Assembly (NCBI GenBank): GCA_001465935.1
Contig: LNKV01000004.1
Span: 1-64,000 of the forward strand
Length of the DNA stretch: 64,000 nt
Origin: Clarireedia homoeocarpa
Taxonomy: Eukaryota > Ascomycota > Leotiomycetes > Helotiales > Rutstroemiaceae
Direction of reading: 5' to 3'
Shown: one piece after another, positions 36,601 to 47,310 of the stretch
How positions within the stretch are numbered: position 1 is the stretch's first letter
Layout of the letters: each line of letters starts with the position of its first letter
Notes under the pieces: generated by a model
Told to the model about the DNA's origin: nothing
What the model saw: the letters and a program-made list of their open reading frames with translations, nothing else
The model's database searches: none
Program-made: the position numbers and the translations under genes

Positions 36601-39600
36601 AAAGGATCTAGCACTTTTGACTTAACCGGCGGAAATAAGTTGAAAACTGCCTCGGATTTCGTCATCACCTTACTGACATTTCCGGGAGACTGTATGCCTG
36701 GATATATGGGAGCGTTGATCGAAGGTAGAGTGTTCCAGAATGACTCAACCAATGGTGCCAGTTCGCCTTTTCCGAAATATCCAGGTGGCCAAAAGCGGTA
36801 CACCTCTGGCCCGATGTGCCTAACAAGGCCTTCCAAAGAATTCAAGTAAGCTTTGGTGATTTTATCTTCTAGAAGCCATGTGTTCCATTCAGAACTAGAG
36901 TTTTCGGCAAATTCGCCTCCTGTGCTGAGAGATCGTCTATCTCCGGATAACGCAAATGTGGCGTGGATGTGAACAGGTAGATGCGAGTCAATTGGCAAAG
37001 GAAGGCTACAGAAAATCTTTGGTTTTGGACGAGATATCTCTTCAGATCCAGAAATTTTTGTGCAAGAAATTAGAGCTGCAACGCCACATTCCACGTTCTT
37101 TCTTACTCGGGACAGGCGCCCTCGAAGATGAACGGGCACCGACTCTAGCTTCTGATCGACTTCCGTATGTACCCACCATTCATCCTTTGCGACCGTGACT
37201 TCATCTGGACTGGTGGTCTTGTATAAACAAGTGACAAACTCAGACTTCAAAAGATCTGGACCATCGAGGAAGATATTCTTTTCTACGGACCACAGATTTT
37301 CCTCGAACATTTGGTTTTTGAAAGTGACCACCTTGATGCTCCTTAAGAAGAGCAAAGAAATTCGTGCCTCTTCGGCGTATGCAACTAAGTGCTTGTCAGC
37401 CATTTCTACACCGAAAGATTTTACATCGTTTCTTAACGGCGATGGCGCTTTGCGTAGCGGCATGCGGAAGATAGTGCCGTTATAATAACTTGTATCTAAG
37501 GTATATCCCCATAGATCTTCAAATGGCGCGAGTTGATCGGGGCTTGTGTTTCTGAGGTTTGATAGCAGAATTTTAACACCTGAATAGCGAGATTGATGAC
37601 GATAGTTTTTAGGCAAACTTCGTCGCAACGGGCTTGAATAGTCAGCAGTCATGCAAGCGAACTCAGTAATAAAGGTGAAACGTACTCCAAGATCAATAGG
37701 AATTCACCGGAAAGTATCATAGGAGTGTCAGACCAATGGTACATGGTCTGAGATCCTCTCCCAAACTGACCAATGGTAGACGTATCGTCACGTTTGCTTC
37801 CTCTCCCCACATCTTTGAGTCCGTCAAAATCTTTGTTGCTGAAAACTAATGCACGGCCTCGTTAGCAAACACTATTAAGGGAGAGATGTACTTACCTCCA
37901 TCGTTGTAGACCAAAAGGGCTGGTCCCTGATGGTGTTTCATCTCATCGTCTATAAGCTTATTCGTAGGATGAGATCTTGGATCCAGAAACCAATGGACCT
38001 TGGATGCCCCCTCAGCGTCATCTGCATTAGCAAGAAATTCTTTGAAAGTAGTCTCGATAGGATACCTATCCAACGTATCCGAGATACTTGTTACAATATC
38101 TTCTTGCTGGCAGAACTCTGTTTCGTCGTCTCCGTCTATCAATTGCAGTTGTCCTTTCTTTACACGTTCGCTCAGTGGCTCAATCGAAAGTTTGGTAGCT
38201 ACCTGCTTCGAAATCCGAGAGTCTGCAAATCTTAACTTCTCGACGAATGACTCGTGCGGCAGGTCATTAAAGACAATATCCTCAATTGGACACAAAACCC
38301 CATATTGATCCAGAACCTTCAGACCATGCACGGATTCCTTGGGAAATGAACTGGCGAGATTGATAGTTTCCAGCAGAACATCAATGTCGGTTTCCCCTAG
38401 AGGATAGCCTGATTGTTCGATCTGAGCTTGCACATTAATTATGTCTCTCACTTCGGGCTTCTGCCGGACTCCAATTTCTTTCAAAAGGTCTCCATAGGTG
38501 ATGCGAAATGACCTGTCGACATTCACCAAGTATGGTTTCAGGCGAGTACATCCCGAGTAGAATGCTTTGGCTGCGGTGACAAGTGTATCGTTATTTGCAA
38601 GTACACATCTTAGCCTGCTCATTTCAACGGAAATCGATTTAAGTTGAGAATGTTTCTGAATGTACTCGAGAACTGCATTGATGACATTACGATCGTCTCG
38701 TGCTATACCGTGATTTATTTGAGCAATTAATGTATCATTTGGCAAGGGGCTGTTCCATCCGAAGAGTTCGTTCCAAGCAGGTGACACGGGACAATGGAGA
38801 ATTGGCATTTCAAATCCCACACGCAATCGATCTTCGATCCCACGGCATCGACTTGCGCTCTCCAGAGCTTTACTTCCGTCGGGAAGGAGGACCGGAAGCC
38901 ATTGCAGTTCTCTGAAACTTTTTCGGTTCGCATCTATTGGCACCGCAGCTGATGACCAATCCATTTTAAGAAGCTTGAATGCATGAGAGCGGACTTCTAT
39001 AGCAGAGTAGGAGTTGCTGGCAAGCTTGGCTGCTCTCTCATAGATCATTTCCTCGTCGACGGTAGTTCTCAGACCGAAGTCTTTGTATATCCAGGAGAAT
39101 TCTTTGTAAGATGCGTTAGTCGGTAGCACCTCTTCGTCGGGAAAGAATAACTCCGTCAATTGTTTGATGGAAGGATCAACTAGAGTTGAAGCACGAACAA
39201 ACTTGGAAGATGGTTGTCCATTGACGCGTTGACTGGGTACGAGTGGCAAAGCGGCAATCCTCTTCCCTACTTCAGCTGAAAATAGTGGCATTTGAGAATA
39301 CATTCGGAGTATCAGAGTCGCTGTTTGTTCCTTGGAAGAAGGTGGCCAGCTACATGCTAGGCTACCTTGCCATGCGGGTATGATGAAGTCCTTCACTATC
39401 TGGACCTCCGACATGCAGACGGCAAGCCCTGCATAATTGAGGATCTTTTGTATGGACCTGGAAGCTGCAGCTATGAATTGAAATTGTTCAAACTCTGGAA
39501 GTGGGATCACTTTCTCTCCGAGTAGTCCGACAGGTATTTTAGGATGGTTTATGCGAACCCAGTTGGTACTTGTTGATCTGCGACCAGCATTAGTATTACA

Positions 39601-42373
39601 CGAGCCTCTGTTTGAAGTGTACATACCTCTGATCTCCGGTGCCTACCCATACCAAACCAGGATAAATGGGGAGTTTGCGCAGTCTGAGCAGATTCTTCAT
39701 AATATCTTGTGGACTATCTCCGCCCGGATTCAAATGACTGGAAATATGATCTATGATGACGTACTTGTCCGCGTCAGACAATTCTTCGATAGCTTTATCA
39801 TTGTTACTTAACCAAAGGAGTAGTGTATTGATATTCTCGCAGCTATGAATTTGAAGAAGGGCTCCAACATGTGATGTTTTAAGCCTTGCCAGTGTAGAAT
39901 TGCTAAGCCATGGCTTACCGGCAGCTAAGACTGGTTCATTGTTTGAGAATTCCCCAAGCCTTTGCATTATACTTCCCATGGATACCCGGGGTGGTGGAGC
40001 AATTATCCAGTATTTATTTGGTTTGATCTTTCTGTAGTAACCATTGGCAAGGGGGAGTAGCCAAAGGTTGGAAATACTACTATTCAACACATCGATATTG
40101 TTCTGAAGCATCCACGACCATACCATAGTGACGAATGATACTTGAACGGGGTTCAGGTTAACGATGTCATTCCCAGAAGCAAGGCCATCAAAGACCGATG
40201 CTAATGCATAGTCCTTAAGGTCATCTGCAGAGCGGTAGCGGATGTTAGGGTGCAGTCCCGTTGAACTCAAACGTCTCCGAAGGAGATCGAGTGCTTTCTT
40301 CGAGAATTTGTCTATGTCAAGATTATTCTTTGCATTGCCTTGAAACATCTTTATTTCAGGCTCATCTCTGGGAACAAAGGCAGGATGGCTTTTTATCGAC
40401 CGATAGACGCCATCTTTGAAGGGAAATAACTCCAGAATCTCACCGTGACTAGACGGTTTCAGTTCCGCAATGATGTACTCCAGAATCGTTTGCTTTGCTT
40501 GTGGCGTCAAGGTTTTGATTCGATCATTTTTATCACTTAAATATTGACAAAGCGTTTGTGGCTCCAGATGCCGGTTTCTGAAGATATTTTCGATATCTCG
40601 TTTCAGTCGTCTGGGCACCTCAATAAGTGGTATGTTCGTCTCTGCCAAAGCTGTTCTCAAGCCTTCCGGCTCATTTCCGCTGGCTAGCAAACCAAGAGCT
40701 GCATCGATATGGCCAATCTTAGTGTGCCATAAAGGCAATCTTCGTGTGTGAATCAATCCGAGGACTTTAGCCAAGACCCCGCTTGAGATGTTATTGCTAG
40801 TTGCAGCCCCATATGGCCAATGGTCATATGTTGCATATTTGGGAAAGGTATGAACCATGTAACACAGAAGCTCAGTCCATGCATGTGGGATTGGATGGTC
40901 AAATAACCACTTGTTCCATCCTGCTGGTAGGTGATCTTGTACAGTGCTATCAGTGGACTCGTAGATTCTAGCACGATCTGGAGAGATGCTAAAAATAGCA
41001 TGAATGAGGGCAGGCTGATTGACTGGGATATGCAGTGGCATGACGGTGAACAGAGAGCCTTTCAGAGAGTTCCTGATTGCGGTGGAAGCATTGTCGAGTG
41101 ACACTTGACTTGGGATGACCTCCTATAATGCATTAATAAATTGAGTAATGACAATGCCTCACAAGCCTTTTCCGTGATGACTATTTTGGGCTAAGCTACG
41201 GGGAATGGTTGAGTGTACTTACAGGCAAGCGCACCGCTACAGCAACCCAAGGTACCATCTTGTGTGCTCTGCTCCAGTCGGCCATTTCCTTGCTCATAGC
41301 CTGACCTTGTACTGTATGATGAACCATAAACCTAGCCTGCGTCGACTCTCCTCGTTTATGATATCGGGTCATTGTTGTGATCTCAAATGAGCTGTCAAAG
41401 GTATGCGAGGAGTCTTTGAGACTGCTGATAATTGCATTGTTTACTTTGGATTTGAGCCTGTAAACAATTAGACGCAGATCTAAAAGATGGCTTTCTTGCT
41501 AACCCACATAATGATGTTCTCAGGCTCAAGAGCTTCTAGCTCGATAAGCCCAGTGATCTTCGACTCGATGCTAATTTTTATCACATGCTTCATGAACAAT
41601 AGTCCACCATTTGAGAATTCAGCTGCAAAATCCTTCAAAACCGTAGACATCTCGGTGACGTTGATTTGACGGTCTGAAATAAACCTCGTTTCTGAGGATT
41701 GTCTAGTACGCAAGGGGATGCGAATAATTGTTCCATCAAGTGGCTTATCTAGAGGATGCAAAAGCTTGCAAAATGCAGGCATGTGACCTTTCATCGCGTT
41801 GGTCTTCGAATCAGAAACGAAGTTGTAGGTATTTCCATCGAGAGAGGTTGGTCCAAGAGGAGCTAAGATGAACAAGCGGTCTCTCGAGACAATAGATGGC
41901 GAGTCCGTCCAATTATAGACCTGTCTCTGTTAGCAGCGGCGCATGGCGGAGGTGTCTTGCCATACATACTGAATTGAATCCTCTGCCAAATTTCCCTGTG
42001 GTGAAGCCATCATTAATTTTCCGCGAATCACCAATGCGTGAAATACTTTCGAAATCTTTATCCTCGAATATGGCATTGTTAAAAGCAAGTAGAGCTGGTC
42101 CTTGATACTGGCTCAGTGTCGGATGCAGGAGATTCTCCGTCTGATAGGAACTATCGTCAAGTACGAATTTCTAGGCATAGAAGTCAGTGGCGCTCAAGAA
42201 AAGTTGGAATTAAGAGTGCATACAACAGTAGATGCTCCAGCATCATCGGCATTTTGTAGCAGTTCTCTCAAGATCCCGCCTCCTGCAGGATACTCTCGAC
42301 AGATGTTCTTTAAAGCGTTAATTTTGCTCTGCGTCTGAGCCCAGTTTCCGATAGGAATGGGAACGGTCGTCAT
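33670..42373 (-). CDS. Sacsin-like protein, two HSP90-type ATPase modules plus BTB
   Basis: Nine exons join with frame kept at every junction: 42373-42224, 42170-41970, 41920-41508, 41457-41223, 41122-39627, 39577-37896, 37845-37686, 37632-35688, 35622-33670; 2,744 aa. Residues ~20-150 form an HSP90/sacsin-type ATPase start: ILRELLQNADDAGAST, then TTGKFGRGFNS glycine loop. A second module spans ~1335-1450: FKEFLANADDAEGASK, DVGRGSKRDD and IGQFGRGSQTMYHW, followed by the sacsin-like ILSGEFLLILDP and LWGYTLDTSYYNGTIFRMPLR. Around residues 2565-2640 is a BTB/POZ domain (LLDIVFVSEGVRFPAHKTIL ... IELSEMTPHTLKILI). Human sacsin has repeats of this kind but a J domain instead. Role inferred: large chaperone-like ATPase, with BTB suggesting dimerisation or cullin-3 recruitment. 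Exon 3 uses a GTGGGT donor. Confidence 0.85.
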
Positions 42374-42618
42374 TGTAGGTCAGAGAGTAATGAAAGAAGA
42401 GGGCTGGAAGCAGTTTAGACTGTATCTTCAGTAAATAAGAAAAGAGAAGGGCGGATTAAAGGAGATGTGAGCAATTGGATAGATATCCTGATATATTCCA
42501 GAAACAAGCCAGCAAGCCAGCAAGCCACTGTACAAGAATTGTGTTTCTTGGAGACAAATGGCGAGAATGAGGCAAAGGAAGCGACCTCAATTGAAGTCAA
42601 GTGAAAGTGAACGTGACC

Positions 42619-42727
42619 TGAAATGAAATGAAGTGAAATGAAGTGAAATGAAGTGAAATGAAGTGAAATGAAGTGAAATGAAGTGAAATGAAGTGAAATG
42701 AAGTGAAATGAAGTGAAATGAAGTGAA
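42619..42727. repeat. 10-bp tandem repeat AAGTGAAATG
   Basis: Nine perfect head-to-tail copies of AAGTGAAATG occupy 42631-42720, with partial, slightly different units on both sides. It lies about 250-350 bp upstream of the sacsin-like start codon, so it sits in that gene's promoter or 5' leader. Each unit is two near-identical pentamers (AAGTG, AAATG). No stable protein-coding role: the antisense translation is a repeating Phe/His/Ser peptide without ATG context. Confidence 0.92.
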
Positions 42728-43490
42728 GTAGGGCAGAAAGTATTGATTGGTGATGGATAGTTGGACTGGTGAATTTCTAGCACCAAGAAACAATTTTCAG
42801 AATAATTCACGCCGGTCGGCAGCGATACAAAAGGGCAATTTCTAGGAAGATGAGAAAGTGCAGGATTGATACGCCACAGATAGGCTGCTATCTGAATATA
42901 TCATGAACAGGTGCCTTCCCCACTATATCTTCAAGCGATAAAAAACAAACAGTTGGAGCCTTGAGCCTCATCCAGTCGTGTCCGGGTAAGAAGCGAGGAA
43001 GCCAGAGTAGGCAGTGTTCTTCCGATAAACTGCAGGGAATTGTTTCATGTAGCCGTGCTTCCAACACCTCGGGCCAGTAATACATGCTGCTGCGCCACAT
43101 ACATGCATGGCTTTGATGCAAAACAACGACTCACTTAGACAACGATAGGTAGATGCAGATGGGTTGATATGTACAGTGAAAGTGTGTATATGCACCCTTC
43201 AACCAGCCACCTGATTCAGGAGGAATGAACCACAATGAATACCGAAGTACTGGGAGATTATGTAACTTCAAGGCGTATGGAACGGGTGATTTCGCTCCTC
43301 ATGGGAATGACAGCAACTGCGCATATGATGTTTCCCAGGTATCGAACTATCCTCTGCATAAATGTCCTGTAGTCGTGGTCGACTATGAACCCTTAGAGAA
43401 ATTTGACATTGAAAATTGACACTTAACTTATCGGTGTCGCTCATCTTCGATGGGAGTTGGACTTCCGCAATAGCTGTAGACCTTGATTTT
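42728..43490. other. Intergenic, no gene seen
   Basis: About 760 bp between the repeat tract and the 3' end of the G-patch gene. Only short frames without protein character. Confidence 0.5.
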
Positions 43491-44213
43491 TCATGTCCCT
43501 AGATATCGATCTACATCATCGTTCCTATAAAACATCTCCCTCAACTTCTCCGCCCTCTTCTTATCCTTCTCGTATAACTTCCGCACCTTGCCAGCATCAA
43601 GTTTTTCTGGCTTCTCTTTCTTCCGCCTCTCACCTTCTTTCGGAAGAACAACTCCGATGCCCAATTTATCATCTTTTTGTTTTGTCTTTATCGGGAATTG
43701 GATGCCCTGGCCGTTTGCCCCAAGACCCCGACGCGAATCTGGATCCCATCCGTATGATGAAAGATATGCCAGACCCTTTCTGTTTCGGTCAAGGTGCGAT
43801 GGAGGGTGGGAATGTGACAGACACACTTGATGTGCGAGAGAAGCTTCGTGGGGGCGTATTGTGGAGACAGAGGAGGATGTGGCGATATCAGAATCTGATT
43901 TTGCCGGCAGCTTGCAGACTTCACAAACCTGGGCTTCCTGTGCGCCGGCTTGCTTATCAGGGACATTTGATGAGGGAGACGCTGCAGCTGATGAGATACC
44001 GTCGGCGTCTAATTTATCCTTTGGCAGTACTAATCTAAGATAGAAGTCACTAATTGATTTCGCAGACGATGAGCTCGATGGATTTGAAATAGGCTGGAGA
44101 GTGGATGTGCATGTAGTTGTTGATGGAACAAATTGAACCCTCTTCCTCTTGATACCAGCACCGAACACTCTTTGGTCCTGTAGAGGAATCTCGTAAGTGT
44201 CTTCGTCCTCCAT
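43491..44213 (-). CDS. G-patch domain protein
   Basis: Single-exon gene of 240 aa starting MEDEDTYEIPLQDQRVFG; the open frame extends eight codons further upstream but has no ATG there. The G-patch-like segment is around residues 150-190: GLAYLSSYGWDPDSRRGLG, then GQGIQFPIKTKQKDDKLGIG. It is followed by a Lys/Glu-rich tail (KPEKLDAGKVRKLYEKDKKR). A CEVCKLPA motif with two cysteines lies near residue 100. G-patch proteins often activate DEAH RNA helicases in splicing or ribosome assembly; which one applies here cannot be told. Basic segments such as KRKR support nuclear location. Divergent from the dehydrogenase gene at 44540. Confidence 0.82.
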   Translation of the reverse strand: MEDEDTYEIPLQDQRVFGAGIKRKRVQFVPSTTTCTSTLQPISNPSSSSSAKSISDFYLRLVLPKDKLDADGISSAAASPSSNVPDKQAGAQEAQVCEVCKLPAKSDSDIATSSSVSTIRPHEASLAHQVCLSHSHPPSHLDRNRKGLAYLSSYGWDPDSRRGLGANGQGIQFPIKTKQKDDKLGIGVVLPKEGERRKKEKPEKLDAGKVRKLYEKDKKRAEKLREMFYRNDDVDRYLGT

Positions 44214-44539
44214 CCGATTGTAAATTTTGACACTCAAATAATATTCTTGCAGTAGGGCGATGAGGAGTGAAGAAGGTGATGGATGTCGTAAATGTTCCCA
44301 GGCCTGGTTAGCGCAATGACTCTAAAAGATGATGTACGCCACAGCAGCCACAGCCCTGCCGGCTCCAGTTTTCTCCGATCCGGACAAATATGGTCTTTCG
44401 AAATTCGTCTCCCTCTCACCTAAAAATATAAACACGCTCATTTACATTGGAAAGCTTTTGCTGTTGTGAATATTACTATGCAAAGTCTTTTTTGATTTGT
44501 CACGTAGTTTCGGTTGCTTCTTTACATACTTTTCAGAAG
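44214..44539. promoter_or_regulatory. Bidirectional promoter region
   Basis: 326 bp between two divergent start codons (G-patch gene and SDR gene). It must contain both promoters. No named motif is recognised. Confidence 0.5.
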
Positions 44540-45790
44540 ATGCCTATCGATTTCGTTGCCAATATCTTCTGGGGAGAGATTGCATTACCCTCCTGGCTTC
44601 CGGAAATATGGACTGTGGTCAAGGTAGCTCCGATTCTGCTCTTTCTTGCAGCAGTAAAATGGTACAGCGCAGGCGCAACCAATCTTTCTGAAAGGAATAT
44701 GCATGGGAAGGTAGTAATGGTAACAGGAGGAACATCTGGGATAGGAGCTGCGGCAGTAATGGAGCTTGCAAAGCGGGGCGCGCAGATAGTCCTTCTCACA
44801 CACCAACCGCCGTCCGACATGTTCCTCGTTGACTATATCGAAGATCTCCGAGAACGATCCGGAAACGAACTCATTTATGCAGAACAAGTTGACTTATCCT
44901 CCTTGTTCAGCATTCGCCAATTCGCTACAAAATGGATCGACAACGCTCCTCCACGACGCCTTGACATGATTTTACTTTGTGCTGCAACACTTACTCCCGC
45001 CGGGAATACGAGAAGAACAACAGTCGAGGGTATTGAAGAAACATGGATGGTTAATTACCTTGCCAACTTCCACCTGCTGAGCATCCTAAGTCCAGCAATT
45101 CGTGCGCAGCCACCCGATCGAGATGTGCGAATCATATTTACGACTTGCTCGTCCTATATCAAGAGCCCGCCAATCGGTGATGGTAGCGATGCGATGAAGA
45201 AGAAGGAATGGAGCCCTTCGAAGGCGTACGCACGGAGCAAGATGGCATTGATGATATTTGGACAAGCTTTCCAGAAGCACATTGACTCATACAAGCGACC
45301 TGATGGGGCACCTGCAAATGCCAGGGTATTGTTTGTGGACCCAGGCCTCTCGCGCACACCCGGAATGAGAAGGTGGTTTTCACGTGGTACACTCTGGGGT
45401 TTGGCATTATACATCTTATTGTGGCAGAACATGTGGTTGTTACTTAAGAGTGCCCAAGGAGGAGCGCAGAGTATTTCGTATGCCGCCATGGAAGCGGCAC
45501 TTGGGCGCGGACCAGGAGGAATCTTCATCAAAGAATGTCGCGAAATGGATCTGGCGAGGACCGATATCAGGGACGTGAAGATCGCAAAGAAGTTGTGGGA
45601 AGGAAGTGAAAAGCTGATCGAAAGAGTTGAGAGGGAAGAGGCAGTCAGAAGGGCATTGGAGAAAAAAGAGGAGGAGGAAGAGGAAAAAAAAAAGGCCAGT
45701 GAAAAACCCAAAGACAGTACTACGAGCTCGGAAAAGGTGCCGGAGGATACGAAAACAAAATCTCGAAGACAGCGCAAGCAGGGGAAGTAA
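44540..45790 (+). CDS. Membrane-associated short-chain dehydrogenase (Env9-like)
   Basis: Intronless, 416 aa from the ATG at 44540 (MPIDFVANIFWG); upstream codons are open but lack ATG. An N-terminal hydrophobic segment (VVKVAPILLFLAAVKWY) precedes a Rossmann domain with VTGGTSGIGAAAV (NAD(P) binding), LCAATLTP in the place of the NAG motif, TTCSS with the catalytic serine, and YARSK with the catalytic Tyr and Lys. Thus all SDR active-site residues are present. A second hydrophobic stretch follows (LWGLALYILLWQNMWLLL). The last ~70 residues are an extremely charged Glu/Lys tail. The pattern resembles the yeast lipid-droplet/vacuole SDR Env9 and retinol-dehydrogenase-like SDRs; substrate unknown. 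Confidence is high for the fold, moderate for the Env9 comparison. Confidence 0.85.
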   Translation: MPIDFVANIFWGEIALPSWLPEIWTVVKVAPILLFLAAVKWYSAGATNLSERNMHGKVVMVTGGTSGIGAAAVMELAKRGAQIVLLTHQPPSDMFLVDYIEDLRERSGNELIYAEQVDLSSLFSIRQFATKWIDNAPPRRLDMILLCAATLTPAGNTRRTTVEGIEETWMVNYLANFHLLSILSPAIRAQPPDRDVRIIFTTCSSYIKSPPIGDGSDAMKKKEWSPSKAYARSKMALMIFGQAFQKHIDSYKRPDGAPANARVLFVDPGLSRTPGMRRWFSRGTLWGLALYILLWQNMWLLLKSAQGGAQSISYAAMEAALGRGPGGIFIKECREMDLARTDIRDVKIAKKLWEGSEKLIERVEREEAVRRALEKKEEEEEEKKKASEKPKDSTTSSEKVPEDTKTKSRRQRKQGK

Positions 45791-47310
45791 TATGCCAGGA
45801 CGATGTTCATATATTGTTACAATGGAGTTTCAAAAGAACTTAATCGAATACCGGAAAGCAGCGAGTTTCTCATGAACCTAGGTTTCTCCTCCCTTCTTCT
45901 TACCTATACTTAGTACGGCCAAATATCACAGACAGAAGCAACTTCATACAAAGTATTTCCGATGCAGCACTTTAGGAACTTTTCCTGTTAGCAGTGTCCG
46001 CGAAATACTTAGCGCTAGAGAATATCTGCTCACGATATGTTCAGAGACGGAAAAGAAATTGTATGATTTGACCATGCCCAGACCTTTCTGCACCACCCCA
46101 AAACAGAGCAGAACGACTCAAGGACGCTCAGCATATCTCTCTCAGGTCGTCACTCTTCCATACCGAATATCAACAAATGAGAGACGATGCAGGACTTCTT
46201 TCGATAGATTTTTTTGTCGCAGTTCTCATTTCTTGAATCTCGATGAATGAGATAGCCCTTTTCGCTTAAAGAACTCTCCAATGAGGTAGGGGCATTGGAT
46301 CAGAGAGGGGGGGAAGATGGTGTCTATGGTGCCACTCTTACGACTCTCAACCCACATCCTCTAGCAAAGCCTTGCTTGTCAAAGTCCACTCTGCTCCACA
46401 AACAGATGCCCTTGGATAGTCCTCGACGGACCCTGAATACTTTTACCCATTACTACGCAAGCAGAAGCTGATTTAGGGCCACAACACCGATAGGGGTTTG
46501 CGTTCTTAGAGAGCGCTACCATCGCGGCCCCGGGGCTTGGTTGCGGGACCGAAAAGCCTCCGTCTTGGCTGCTACCCGTTATGGGTCCGAGCAAAGGAAC
46601 GTATGCAGGATGATATCAGATAGTGTGTAGCCAAAACTTTCAGTGGATCTGCTGTGGGCCTTCGATAAGCTTAATTGTTCTGAGTAGCGCTAGTGCCTCG
46701 TTCGAGTCAAGAGGCCGTTTTGCGGCTGTTTCTTTCGGACTGCATTCGCGGTGTCAATCGCATTGGTAAATATTCATGACTCTGTGCATTTGAGTGATAT
46801 GTATGATTGAGACAATACAGATAGAAAGCACTGCAATGCAATAAGCAGAAGTGCAGATTCTAGTCGGTTCGTTCACATGATCCGGCAAATCAAATATTTC
46901 CACAAAAGATCGTCGTTCGCATTGGCTTGGGACCGCGGTGACGCCGACACTACTTAATAGACCCTCCACCGGAAACCGCACTGAAGCAATCGAAGGCAGT
47001 GTGGTACCTCCACAATTTTCAATTTTCAATACTGTGATATCATATTCCAGTTTCTAAGTTACTGTTTTTCGTTGTCACTGCAGGCAATCCATATTTTTCC
47101 CACTGAATGTAAGGGGTCCTTGCGAAGGAGACTTCATCGTGGCCAGCACATCCTCAAAAGTTCACTCTATCTTTTATGGGTCTATCACGACATACGGAGT
47201 AGAAAGATGTCCCCAGACCCCATAAATCCCCTTCGCCTCCCATCTCTAACATAACATATCAACATTCTCATCTCTTTCAAAAGCACCCCTTTAGAACCGT
47301 TGCTTTCATC
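45791..47310. other. Intergenic, no gene seen
   Basis: About 1.5 kb between two plus-strand genes. All frames are short and overlapping on both strands without motifs. The final few hundred bases should be the promoter of the sugar transporter. Confidence 0.5.

Noticed and set aside
42415..42810. Repetitive Phe/His/Ser reading frames across the 10-bp array
   Set aside because: Purely the translation of AAGTGAAATG repeats in two frames; no credible start and no flanking domain.
43491..44038. 181-codon plus-strand frame over the G-patch gene
   Set aside because: Antisense shadow; the minus-strand frame contains the G-patch motif and basic tail.
45154..45810. 218-codon antisense frame opposite the SDR gene
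   Set aside because: Mirror of the SDR coding sequence with its Glu/Lys tail read as poly-Ser/Phe; the SDR frame has all catalytic motifs.
46690..46730. GTTCGAGTC sequence resembling a tRNA B box
   Set aside because: The flanking bases do not pair as a T-stem and no matching A box or acceptor stem is found.
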